A DNA stretch of 46,177 bases from Clostridiaceae bacterium (GTDB lineage Bacteria; Bacillota; Clostridia; Saccharofermentanales; DTU023): NCBI GenBank assembly GCA_012519085.1, contig JAAYQX010000019.1, forward strand, positions 1-46,177, given 5' to 3'. Positions 1 to 9,231 of the stretch are shown here, in pieces. The position numbers were made by a program, and so were the translations under genes. The notes under the pieces are model-generated. The model made no database searches. It saw only the letters and a program-made list of their open reading frames with translations, and was not told the origin of the DNA. Within the stretch, counting starts at the first letter, position 1; each line of letters opens with the position of its first letter.

Positions 1-78
1 ACCAGGTAGATAGGCCGGAAGTGGAAGCATGGCAACATGTGCAGCGGACCGGTACTAATAGACCGAAGACTTGACCAC
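1..78 (+). rRNA. 23S ribosomal RNA, 3' end (partial)
   Basis: Conserved 23S 3'-terminal segment 'accaggtagataggccggaagtg...ggtactaatagaccgaagacttgacc' at the left edge, followed by a short spacer and 5S. Confidence 0.93.
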
Positions 79-169
79 ACAAGGATAAAGATTCTCTTGT
101 CATAGCCAGTCTTACACATAATCTTCTCTTCATATGCAGTTTTGAGGGTGCAATTACACCTTCAACCAT

Positions 170-287
170 TCCGGTGTCGATTACAGAGAGGCCATACCTG
201 TTCCCATCCCGAACACAGAAGTCAAGCTCTCTTGTGCCGACGATACTTGGCGGGAGACCACCCGGGAAAATAGGTGATGCCGGATAT
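170..287 (+). rRNA. rrf: 5S ribosomal RNA
   Basis: Canonical 5S core 'cctgttcccatcccgaacacagaagtcaagctct...gatacttggcgggagaccacccgggaaaataggtgatgccgg'; ends complementary (tccggtgtc/gatgccgga). Boundaries approximate. Confidence 0.93.
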
Positions 288-290
288 TAT

Positions 291-321
291 GAAAGCCGCA
301 GGGGCATACTCTGCGGCTTTC
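291..321 (+). terminator. rRNA operon terminator hairpin
   Basis: 11-bp perfect stem gaaagccgcag / ctgcggctttc immediately after 5S, T-rich downstream. Confidence 0.7.
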
Positions 322-377
322 TCCTTGCATCTCTTTGTTTTCTGAACTTATAGTTTTCCATAATTCTGTCAATAAAA

Positions 378-404
378 AGCGGTGTGGTCAAAGGCCACAC
401 CGCT
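378..404 (-). terminator. Terminator hairpin for the ferredoxin gene
   Basis: agcggtgtgg / ccacaccgct stem; on the minus strand it is followed by TTTTTATT. Confidence 0.65.
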
Positions 405-502
405 CGATTTGTGCTTTAAGGCAAATAAATTTCACACAAATTTGAGTAAAAAAGAACTGGCCTCGAAAAAGGTCAGTTCAAAATTATCCAGCAGCAAGGA
501 TC

Positions 503-673
503 TTATTCTGGATGGATAGATTCTGTCGGGCAAGCCGCTACGCAGCTACCGCAATCAGTGCAAAGTTCGGGATCAATCTCGTAGTACTCGTCGCCGGGTG
601 AGATTGCATCATACTCACACTCCGATTCACAGATGCCACAAGAGATACAAGTATCATCAATCTTATGAGCCAT
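503..673 (-). CDS. 2[4Fe-4S] ferredoxin, 56 aa
   Basis: Translated by hand: MAHKIDDTCISCGICESECEYDAISPGDEYYEIDPELCTDCGSCVAACPTESIHPE*. Two CxxCxxCxxxC-type clusters; RBS aaaggagg upstream. Absent from ORF track (below length cut). Confidence 0.93.
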   Translation of the reverse strand: MAHKIDDTCISCGICESECEYDAISPGDEYYEIDPELCTDCGSCVAACPTESIHPE

Positions 674-853
674 AATAAACCTCCTTTTGATCTAAACACT
701 CCACCAGCATTTTATACCAGGAGCCGTCAACTGTAAAGCAAACGGGGGTAAGTTCTGCAGCAACCTGTTTTGTGGCAATCTGTAGCAGACGATGAAAATT
801 CAACCGCCGCCAATATTGTTGACCACATAATGTGAACGGCCTTATCCCCCAAC

Positions 854-883
854 TTGCTCAGATGGAGAATGGTTGACTATAAT
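854..883 (+). promoter_or_regulatory. Putative sigma-70/A promoter of hisE-nadE-zupT
   Basis: TTGCTC - 18 nt - TATAAT, just upstream of RBS AAAGGAG and ATG 914. Confidence 0.5.
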
Positions 884-913
884 TACTCTTATCCGGCAAA
901 GGAGAAAATAACT

Positions 914-1255
914 ATGGTTAATGAAGAAAATCTATCGAGTGAGGATCTGAGGGAAATTTATCAGGAGCATCATTTCGGCATCCTGGACTCAATCTTCGCC
1001 CTGGTTAAACATCGAGCAAAATATCCGGTAGAGGGTTCTTATACCAATTATATGTTGCAAAAAGGTTCAGATCACATTTTGAAGAAAGTTGGCGAAGAAT
1101 GCACAGAGATGATCATTGCTTTTAAAAATAATGATGCAGACGTACTGGTGTATGAGATTGCCGATCTGCTTTATCATGTGACAGTAGCTTTGGCCCATTT
1201 TGATGTCGATCTGGAGCAGATTTTTGAGGAGCTGGTAGAGCGACGCAGCAGATAA
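914..1255 (+). CDS. hisE: Phosphoribosyl-ATP pyrophosphatase (HisE/PRA-PH, MazG-superfamily)-like
   Basis: KVGEECTEMIIAFKNNDADVLVYEIADLLYHVTVALAHFDVDLEQIFEELVER matches the HisE EExxE...D core. Start moved to ATG 914 (AAAGGAG RBS; the track's 854 start lies in the promoter). Confidence 0.8.
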   Translation: MVNEENLSSEDLREIYQEHHFGILDSIFALVKHRAKYPVEGSYTNYMLQKGSDHILKKVGEECTEMIIAFKNNDADVLVYEIADLLYHVTVALAHFDVDLEQIFEELVERRSR

Positions 1256-1270
1256 GGCGGAAAGAGCAGT

Positions 1271-2101
1271 ATGTGTAATTATCGTAAAGACAGCGGCAAT
1301 TCCGAGATCAAAGAGATGGTTCCGGAACTGATTGATTGGTGCCGGCGACAATTGGCAAGTTCCGGAGGCGACAAGGCTGTGATCGGTATTTCCGGGGGCA
1401 AGGACTCAACGGTGGTGGCGGCACTGATGGCTGCAGCTATCGGTGCGGACAGTGTTTATGGTTTTATTCTGCCCGCTGGCGATCAGAATGATCTCGAGAC
1501 AGCTCAGGAGATCTGTCGGCATTTGCAGATTTGCTATCAAGTGATAGATATTGCTGCCATTATAGCTGCTTTTAACTCCTGTCTGTCAGCAGTTTCGGAT
1601 AGCGGCATTATAAATCAGGTATCCGCGCAAACCGACTTGAACCTGCCGCCACGTGTCCGCATGGCTTTGTTATATGCAATTTCGCAGTCTATTCCTGATT
1701 CGAGAGTGATCAATACTTCCAATTTGTCTGAGGATTGGATTGGCTATATTACCTTGTACGGTGATTCAGCCGGAGCTTTTGCTCCTCTCGGTATGTTAAC
1801 ATCTGACGAGGTAATTGCAGTCGGTCATGAGCTGGGCGTCCCTGCCCGGTACTTGCTACTGCCCCCGGCGGACGGGCTGACGGGTCGCAGTGATGAAGAA
1901 GTTTTTGGCTTCAGTTATGCGGAGCTGAATGACTATATTCGCAACGGCGAGCTGGTTAATCAGGAGACCAAGGCTCAAATTGATCGTCTGCACCGAATAA
2001 GCAGATTCAAATTTTTGCCCCTGCCGATGTTCCGCCCGCCCTTTGCAATCAAGGCCAATGATCTGGCAAATATTTATCAACAAGGAGATAAGCAGCAATG
2101 A
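1271..2101 (+). CDS. nadE: NAD(+) synthase (ammonia-dependent type)
   Basis: PP-loop ATPase motif GISGGKDSTVVAAL; NTSNLSEDWIGYITLYGDSAGAFAPLG typical of NadE. Confidence 0.9.
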   Translation: MCNYRKDSGNSEIKEMVPELIDWCRRQLASSGGDKAVIGISGGKDSTVVAALMAAAIGADSVYGFILPAGDQNDLETAQEICRHLQICYQVIDIAAIIAAFNSCLSAVSDSGIINQVSAQTDLNLPPRVRMALLYAISQSIPDSRVINTSNLSEDWIGYITLYGDSAGAFAPLGMLTSDEVIAVGHELGVPARYLLLPPADGLTGRSDEEVFGFSYAELNDYIRNGELVNQETKAQIDRLHRISRFKFLPLPMFRPPFAIKANDLANIYQQGDKQQ

Positions 2102-2916
2102 TTCCGGTAGAGAATATCTGGCTCGCTTTTGGTCTGACTTTGATGGCAGGACTGGCCACAGGCCTCGGTAGTATTATCGCGTTTTCTTTCCGCAAGAGTG
2201 GAAATTTTCTTTCAATTTCCCTGGGCTTTTCGGCCGGTGTGATGATCTATGTTTCTTTTGTCGAGATCCTGCCTGAAAGCCTAGAGTTTTTTAGCGCTTC
2301 CGGTTCGGATCGATCCGAGCTTTTGGCGACAATATTTTTCTTTGCCGGAGTGCTTTTTATCATGGTCATTGACTTCTTGATACCCGAAAAAATGAATCCG
2401 CACGAATATCCTACACCGTTAGACTGTGAGGATGAGACGGAAGAGGAAAGAGATCGGCGCTGCCGTGACCTTTATAGTGCCGGCAGATTTTCGGCCCTTG
2501 CCGTGGCGATCCATAACTTTCCGGAAGGTATTGCCACCTTTATGGCTGCACTGGTCAATCCGCAACTGGGTATTGGTATTGCTATTGCTATTGCCCTGCA
2601 TAATATTCCCGAGGGAGTTTCGATAGCTGTGCCGATTTACTACGCCACAGGTAATATAAAACGCGCTTCACTGATGGCCTTTTTATCAGGACTTGCTGAA
2701 CCCATAGGAGCTCTGGTCGGCTTCTTTGTCCTTAGACCTTTTCTCAGCGATACGATGTTTGGCATTGTCTTTGCCATGGTGGCCGGGATCATGGTCTATA
2801 TTTCTATCGACGAGCTGCTGCCTACAGCGGAAAAATATGGGGAACACCATCATGCGATCGGCGGAGTGGTCGCCGGCATGGCTGTAATGGCTCTGTCTCT
2901 CCTTCTGATCGGCTGA
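2098..2916 (+). CDS. zupT: ZIP-family zinc transporter
   Basis: HNFPEGIATF and HNIPEGVSIAVPIYYATGN ZIP signatures; multi-TM; ATGA overlap with nadE. Confidence 0.92.
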   Translation: MIPVENIWLAFGLTLMAGLATGLGSIIAFSFRKSGNFLSISLGFSAGVMIYVSFVEILPESLEFFSASGSDRSELLATIFFFAGVLFIMVIDFLIPEKMNPHEYPTPLDCEDETEEERDRRCRDLYSAGRFSALAVAIHNFPEGIATFMAALVNPQLGIGIAIAIALHNIPEGVSIAVPIYYATGNIKRASLMAFLSGLAEPIGALVGFFVLRPFLSDTMFGIVFAMVAGIMVYISIDELLPTAEKYGEHHHAIGGVVAGMAVMALSLLLIG

Positions 2917-3155
2917 TTAAACCTATCGGGACACATTTTACAGCGCCTTCGTCAATCCTCTACGTTCAACAAATGTTGCGGCAGGAGTTATGACTTGGCT
3001 AGCGGCCGGGTCAGATTTTAGCAGTTTTGACCTTGTTGTCCAATAAATAACTGCTACTGAAAGTATTAACTGGAGTTATCGGCACAAAAAGAGTAATCTA
3101 TATCAGATATATTTTTGATACTATTATTTACAGATCGCAGACGAGGTGAAAACAA

Positions 3156-4190
3156 ATGAACGAACTGGGATGGATTGACTTGAGAAGCGACACGGTAACT
3201 CATCCGACCCTGGAGATGAGAGAAGCTATGCTGAGGGCTGAGGTTGGTGATGATGTCTATCATGACGATGTTACAACCAATGAGCTGGAACGCTATGCTG
3301 CGGAGATCCTGGGCAAGGAAGCGGCGCTCTTTGTTCCTAGCGGTACGATGGGGAATCAGATAGGTGTACTGGTGCATACCCAGCGCGGTCAGGAGATTGT
3401 GCTTGGTTCGGCGGCTCATATCTTCGTGCATGAAGTGGGCGGGGCGGCGGTTCTGGCCGGAGTAAGCATGAAGACGATCAATTTTGCAGACGATATTCCT
3501 GAACCGGCTAAGATTGCGGCGGCCATCCGTCCTGATGATATTCATCAGCCCGATACCGGACTGATATGTATGGAAAATGCGCTGTCCAATGGCCGGGTAG
3601 TTCCCCTATCGATAATGGCAGAGGTCGCAGAATTAGCTGCGCGGCACAATCTGCCGGTTCACCTGGACGGTGCCAGAATTTTCAATGCTGCTGTGCATCT
3701 GGGTGTCAATGTCAAAGCTATCAGCCAATATGCGGACACGGTAAATGTCTGCTTGTCCAAGGGCCTATGTGCACCGGTGGGCAGCATCTTTGCCGGCCCG
3801 GCTCACTTGATTGCCAGTGCCCGCAAATGGCGTAAGTTGCTGGGCGGTGGTATGAGACAGACCGGCTTTCTAGCTGCGCCCGGTCTTTTGGCTCTGCAGG
3901 ATATGCCCGGAAGATTGCACGAGGATCATGCCAATGCCCAATATCTGGCGGAACAGCTGTCCGGACTGGAGGCGGTAAATGTCAAAGAGGACCGACTGGA
4001 TATCAATATGGTTTTCTTCACTATTGACCGAGAAGAGGAGCTTTTGCTGCAGTTGCCGGAACTTCTGGCGGCACAGGGTATTTTGAGTAACGAACGAGAA
4101 GACGGCGAATGGCGCTGGGTTACACATAAAGATATTGAAAGATCTGACCTGGATCTGGCAGTACAAAAACTGGCCGATATTCTGGGCTAG
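3156..4190 (+). CDS. ltaE: Low-specificity L-threonine aldolase (PLP enzyme)
   Basis: DLRSDTVTHPTLEMREAM...GDDVYHDDVTTNELE, PSGTMGNQI, HLDGARIFNAA, CLSKGLCAPVGS. Confidence 0.93.
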   Translation: MNELGWIDLRSDTVTHPTLEMREAMLRAEVGDDVYHDDVTTNELERYAAEILGKEAALFVPSGTMGNQIGVLVHTQRGQEIVLGSAAHIFVHEVGGAAVLAGVSMKTINFADDIPEPAKIAAAIRPDDIHQPDTGLICMENALSNGRVVPLSIMAEVAELAARHNLPVHLDGARIFNAAVHLGVNVKAISQYADTVNVCLSKGLCAPVGSIFAGPAHLIASARKWRKLLGGGMRQTGFLAAPGLLALQDMPGRLHEDHANAQYLAEQLSGLEAVNVKEDRLDINMVFFTIDREEELLLQLPELLAAQGILSNEREDGEWRWVTHKDIERSDLDLAVQKLADILG

Positions 4191-4233
4191 AGCTGATGAA
4201 AACGCCATTTGCGGCTAGCTGGGTAGGGTATAA

Positions 4234-5592
4234 ATGAAGATAGTAATCTGTGGGCTGGGCAAGGTCGGTGAGGTTCTCAGCCGTGATCTCAGCCGTGAGC
4301 AGCAGGATGTAATCACTATCGATCAGAATGAGCAAAGACTCAGAAATCTGATGATGGCTGTTGATATCACCGGCGTTGTCGGCGGGGGCTCTTTCCTGAA
4401 TGTTCAGATGGAAGCGGGTGTTAATGAGGCGGATGTTTTCATCGCCGTTACCCCCGATGACGAGACTAATATCATGGCGGCCATAACTGCCAAGACGATA
4501 GGAGCCAAATATGTGATTGCTCGTGTCAGAAGTCCTGAATACTTCCGGCAGATCGATTTTATGCGCGAATCCTTGGGTATAGATATGTTGATCAACCCTG
4601 ATCTGGAGGCTGCCCGCGAAATCAAAAATATTATGATCTTTCCCTCGGCTCTGAGTGTGGAGCACTTTGGCGGTGGCAAAATTTTTATTGTCGAAGCGGA
4701 AGTAGAAGCCGGTTCAGTTCTGGTGGGAAAAAGTCTGAAGGAAATTGGCAGGAGACACGGCAATGTACTGGTTGGTGTTGTAGAAAGCGGAGATGATATC
4801 TTCATCCCTGACGGCAATTATATTGTCGAGGCAGGTGATCATCTCTTCGTCAGCGGCGAACCGGAAGAGATTCTCCTGTTCCTACGGACTATCCGAGGTG
4901 CGATAGAGAAACCGAAATCAGCTTTGATTATAGGTGGCGGCAGGATTACCCGCTATTTACTCTCCATGCTTAAGACGCAAAAGACCAGATTGAAAGTGAT
5001 CGAATACGATGAGAAGATAGCGGACAAACTGGCAACCAGGTATCCGGAGGCCGAAATTGTCTGTGCTGACGGCACTGATCAAAATGTCCTGCGGGAAGAG
5101 CGAGTGGCCAACTATGACTATGTGATCGCTTTAACCGGAATTGATGAAGAAAATATGCTGATTTCTCTATATGCGATACAGCAGGGTGTTAAGAATACCG
5201 TTACCAAGGTAAATCGGACTAATCTGCTCAAAGTATTGGAAAATGCCGGTTTACAGGCTATTATCACGCCTAACAAACTGATTGCGGATCAGCTTATCCG
5301 TCTGGTACGCTCTTTGCAGAATTCATCCGGTCCGGGGATCGAGGGCTTCTATCGAATTTCTGATAGTAAGGTTGAGATTCTCCAGTTTCATGTGGCTGCG
5401 GACAGCCCGGTCTGCGGCCGGACTTTACGTGAATTACAGACTAAGCCTGGATTGTTGCTGCTTTGTCTTATGAGACAAAAGGAGATCATTTTCCCCGGCG
5501 GCAATGATTGTATGCAGCCGGGCGACAGTGCCGTTGTTGTCACTACCGAGCCGAATTTTCAGGATATCAAAGATATTCTCTTGGAGAGTTAA
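4234..5592 (+). CDS. trkA: Trk potassium uptake regulatory protein TrkA (two RCK domains)
   Basis: Two NAD-binding repeats (MKIVICGLGKVGEVLSRDLS; ALIIGGGRITRYLLSML) with TrkA-C domains. Confidence 0.93.
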   Translation: MKIVICGLGKVGEVLSRDLSREQQDVITIDQNEQRLRNLMMAVDITGVVGGGSFLNVQMEAGVNEADVFIAVTPDDETNIMAAITAKTIGAKYVIARVRSPEYFRQIDFMRESLGIDMLINPDLEAAREIKNIMIFPSALSVEHFGGGKIFIVEAEVEAGSVLVGKSLKEIGRRHGNVLVGVVESGDDIFIPDGNYIVEAGDHLFVSGEPEEILLFLRTIRGAIEKPKSALIIGGGRITRYLLSMLKTQKTRLKVIEYDEKIADKLATRYPEAEIVCADGTDQNVLREERVANYDYVIALTGIDEENMLISLYAIQQGVKNTVTKVNRTNLLKVLENAGLQAIITPNKLIADQLIRLVRSLQNSSGPGIEGFYRISDSKVEILQFHVAADSPVCGRTLRELQTKPGLLLLCLMRQKEIIFPGGNDCMQPGDSAVVVTTEPNFQDIKDILLES

Positions 5593-5595
5593 ACT

Positions 5596-7044
5596 GTGAA
5601 CTATCCGATGACACGCTATGCCCTGGGCAGGATCATTTTCATCAATGGTTTGCTCATGCTGCCTTCGATACTGGTTGCCCTGATCTACGGCGAAGGCTGG
5701 CAGGGAGTGTATCCGTTTTTGCTGCCGCTGTTCCTGTGTCTAAGCGGTGGCTGGCTACTGTCTTATCGTAAACCGGACAAGCCGGATTTCTTTATGAGAG
5801 AAGGTTTTGTAGTAGTTGGACTCTCCTGGTTTTTGATTTCAGCTGTCGGTGCACTTCCGTTCGTAATCAGTGGCTGCATTCCCTCATTTCTGGATGCATT
5901 CTTTGAAGCTTCCAGCGGTTTTACTACTACCGGCGCCAGCGTGCTGTCTCAGCCTGAATTGCTGCCACATTCGCAACTGTTCTGGCGCTCTTTTACACAT
6001 CTGATCGGCGGCATGGGTGTCTTGGTTTTTGCGCTGGCTATTATGCCTAAGATAGAATCGGATAATGTCTTCATTATGAAAGCAGAGGTTCCGGGTCCTA
6101 TCTTCGGCAAAATCCAGGCCAAAGTCAGAAATACAGCCCGCGTCTTATATGCAATCTATCTGGGCATGACGCTGATTCTGATTATTTTGCTGATAGCAGG
6201 CGGCATGTCTGTCTTTGATTCTATGCTTCATGCTTTCGGAGCGGCGGGTACAGGTGGCTTTGGTATCAAATCTAATTCCGTCGCTTTTTACAATAACTAT
6301 TATCTCTACTATGTGTTGGCCTTCGGCATGATTGCCTTCGGTGTCAATTTCAGTCTCTACTATGCCTTATTGGGCAAGCGTTTCAGGGAATTCTTTCACA
6401 GTGAAGAGCTGCGCTGGTACGTGGGCTGCATTTTGGTTGCCGTGGCCATAATTTTATTTAATACCAGACAACTATATGATAATTTCTTTCTACATTTACG
6501 GGATGTGTTTTTTACCGTCGCTTCTATCATCACGACCACAGGTTATACTGTTGCTGACTTTGACGGCTGGCCGCTGCTATCTCATGTGGTCCTGCTCTGT
6601 CTGATGTTCATCGGCGGTATGGCCGGTTCGACCGCCGGTGGTTTGAAAGTAAGCAGGATCACTGTCTATGTCAAATCCGCCCTGGCTGAACTGAGGACCA
6701 GTCTCAATCCTAACCGCCGCGTCTCATTGACTTTTGAGCATAAGCCGCTTAGCAGCCAGGTTAGATCTCAGTTCAGCAATTATCTCATTATTTATCTCCT
6801 GACATTTGTTTCGTTATTGCTGGTTGCTTCGCTCAGTGTACCCAATTTTATTTCTGCTTTTTCCTCGGTAGCGGCGACGTTTAATAATATCGGCCCCGGG
6901 CTGGACGTAGTAGGTCCGGCGGGCAGTTATGCCGGCTTGTCCGACCTGTCCAAGCTTGTCCTTTCTATCGGCATGATCATGGGGCGGCTGGAAATTATAC
7001 CGATCCTCGTATTATTGTCGCCTAGAACTTGGCGGCGCATCTGA
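5596..7044 (+). CDS. trkH: Trk/Ktr-type potassium transporter TrkH
   Basis: EASSGFTTTGASVL, HAFGAAGTGGFG, ITTTGYTVADFD filter-like repeats; adjacent to trkA. Confidence 0.93.
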   Translation: MNYPMTRYALGRIIFINGLLMLPSILVALIYGEGWQGVYPFLLPLFLCLSGGWLLSYRKPDKPDFFMREGFVVVGLSWFLISAVGALPFVISGCIPSFLDAFFEASSGFTTTGASVLSQPELLPHSQLFWRSFTHLIGGMGVLVFALAIMPKIESDNVFIMKAEVPGPIFGKIQAKVRNTARVLYAIYLGMTLILIILLIAGGMSVFDSMLHAFGAAGTGGFGIKSNSVAFYNNYYLYYVLAFGMIAFGVNFSLYYALLGKRFREFFHSEELRWYVGCILVAVAIILFNTRQLYDNFFLHLRDVFFTVASIITTTGYTVADFDGWPLLSHVVLLCLMFIGGMAGSTAGGLKVSRITVYVKSALAELRTSLNPNRRVSLTFEHKPLSSQVRSQFSNYLIIYLLTFVSLLLVASLSVPNFISAFSSVAATFNNIGPGLDVVGPAGSYAGLSDLSKLVLSIGMIMGRLEIIPILVLLSPRTWRRI

Positions 7045-7242
7045 GGATGCTACCCACGTACGCCTGACATTTTATCCTCCTTGTGAAACGGGAATCTGCC
7101 CACGTGACGGCTCGAGATCTCAGTCCTGCTATTTTTTGTCTGTTTCTGTGATGCGGGTAATTCACCGTTAATGCCAAGCTGTCAGCTTTGTGTTAAGCTT
7201 TGATTAATTATTTCATGTCAAAATCAGATAGGGGAGAACACC

Positions 7243-8436
7243 ATGCCGGAACAGACAGAATATAGTACTGAACTGCCGCCGGAGGCCGAACAGGACACAG
7301 AACCAACTAAACTGACCGAGATATCATCTGCTCGAAAACAACTGCCGTCAGGAAAAGAGCTAACCTGGTTGCAGCGCTTGATTTTCGGCAATACAGTCTG
7401 GCAACGAACCGAATCACCGGTACCCTATCCCGGCCGCAGATTCTTGGCTAGGCTTTTGGATTGGTCAATCTATTATGTGCTCTGGAATTATCTGGTTATG
7501 GTTCTGCTGCGCGGCAAGATTATGCGCGGTTTGCTCCTGATGTATTTGGATACGATGGGTGTAATGGCGATTATGCTGATTACAGAGCCGCTGCTGCTTT
7601 CATTGGTCGGTACCACGCCGGGCAAAGCGGTGATGGGCCTGGTGCTACGAACGGACGAGGGTGGCAAGCTTAGCCTGAAAGATTCTTGGCGCAGAACTTT
7701 CCAAGTTTTTGCTGACGGTATGGGCTTCAATGTACTTATTTTCAATCTGCTCAATCTAACTTGGGCCAGAAGAAACTGCGCCGCCGGCAAAGCTTTGCTC
7801 TGGGAACAGAAGCATTCCTACAAGATTAAGAGTACTAAAGTCTGGAGAGGTTTGGCAGCATGTCTGCTGGCGCTAGCGGTGATCTTTCTTAGTCTGCCTT
7901 TGATCTATCAAGCAGCTCAATATCCACTGCATAGAGGCGAAATCACACCACTGCAATATGCGGAAAATGTCAATGAGATGCTTGCCCGTTCCGGTAATAA
8001 GACAGGTTTTAAGCTTGATGCTGATGGCTATTGGCACGATGCAGATGGAGAACTGTTGGCAGATAAGGAAAATCCGGTGCCACAGCATGAGATGATAGTC
8101 AAAGGCGGCAAAGTGATAGGTGTTAAACTCTTTATCCGCATGACGGCTGCCGGGCGCATCAACGGTCGTATCGATCAGAAAGCATTGCTGGCAACAGCTT
8201 TTATCGCTGCACAGCCTGAGATTAAAATGATCGATCTGACTGAGTTGGCCAGACGCTTGAGCGATATCCAGAATGACTACGAATTTGAGATTAGAGGAGT
8301 CAAGGTAACTAGCAAGGTATCTTACTCCGGATATCAGACGGATGGGAATTATCTGACAGGCCTGGAAAATGATCCCGACCGCTATTTTGAAAATGAGTTC
8401 ACGGCCTATCTGACAGACCAATACGATGGATCGTAA
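7243..8436 (+). CDS. RDD-family membrane protein with C-terminal extracytoplasmic domain of unknown function
   Basis: PGRRFLARLLDWSIYYVLWN ... GTTPGKAVMGLVLRTDEGGKLS (RDD); further TM ~aa 200-220 then ~175 aa soluble region. Confidence 0.75.
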   Translation: MPEQTEYSTELPPEAEQDTEPTKLTEISSARKQLPSGKELTWLQRLIFGNTVWQRTESPVPYPGRRFLARLLDWSIYYVLWNYLVMVLLRGKIMRGLLLMYLDTMGVMAIMLITEPLLLSLVGTTPGKAVMGLVLRTDEGGKLSLKDSWRRTFQVFADGMGFNVLIFNLLNLTWARRNCAAGKALLWEQKHSYKIKSTKVWRGLAACLLALAVIFLSLPLIYQAAQYPLHRGEITPLQYAENVNEMLARSGNKTGFKLDADGYWHDADGELLADKENPVPQHEMIVKGGKVIGVKLFIRMTAAGRINGRIDQKALLATAFIAAQPEIKMIDLTELARRLSDIQNDYEFEIRGVKVTSKVSYSGYQTDGNYLTGLENDPDRYFENEFTAYLTDQYDGS

Positions 8437-8802
8437 TGTGTAATTTTCTCTGGCTACGAAGTCGTCTGATTCAAGCACAGATTGTGCTCGTCAATCGAGA
8501 TAATCGGAGCAGGCAGTTTCGGCTATTAGATTTTCCGCAGAGACGGCGATGAAGAATCAGTAAGAAAGAATATAGAAGACGCTCAGTACAAACTGCATAA
8601 ATATGTCTCACAACTTAAAAGCCGGCAGGCAGACGATAATAGGCAGCAATATCAAGCAGGAAGAGAGGTCAGAAACGATATAGTCAGCAAAATCCGCAGT
8701 GCATTTTACACAAAGAAAGTAAGATTATTCCTTATTGATGCTAATTATGTATACTTGACTAAAAAAACGATCTGTGATATGAAATTATTTATCGTGACTA
8801 AT

Positions 8803-8828
8803 ATGTTATTCGACTTGAAGAATAACAT
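8803..8828. other. 9-bp perfect hairpin in intergenic region
   Basis: atgttattc / gaataacat with 8-nt loop. Confidence 0.5.
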
Positions 8829-9116
8829 TTAATCAGGCAACAAGCAGCGGATTCTACCCTAGCGATGATAATAGGCCGAAAGAGTTTAGTTTATTATTTT
8901 TCTGCCACAATAGCATAAGATTTTTTGAGAGTATATAAAGATTATTATGAGATTTTAAACATTATATTATTATAACATAAAGTGCTTATTAAAGCGAATG
9001 ACTTTACTAATAGTTAAGGAATACCGGGGAAGGAGTTACTTTTCGTAATTAAGTAAGCACGATTTATTTTATGGTTGATATTAGCAAACAAAGTATTGTA
9101 AAGGAGGAATAATGGT

Positions 9117-9176
9117 ATGCCTTATGTGGCAGCCTACGATCAAAGGGCAAGGTTTGCTAAAGATATTTGTACATAA
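9117..9176 (+). CDS. Candidate 19-aa upstream ORF/leader peptide of peptide ABC operon
   Basis: TAAAGGAGG RBS with 9-nt spacing to ATG; MPYVAAYDQRARFAKDICT*. Confidence 0.3.
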   Translation: MPYVAAYDQRARFAKDICT

Positions 9177-9231
9177 AAAACTAATAATTATGCGTTTTAC
9201 ATGAACGCAAATGAGAGGAGGAGGTAAGGGC

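Noticed and set aside
181-372. 63-aa minus-strand ORF
   Set aside because: Antisense to 5S rRNA and its terminator.
3019-3056. tagcagtt...aactgcta inverted repeat upstream of ltaE
   Set aside because: 8-bp arms with 22-nt spacer, no supporting promoter geometry; could be chance.
4120-4665. 181-aa minus ORF
   Set aside because: Antisense to ltaE end and trkA; both sense genes are confidently assigned.
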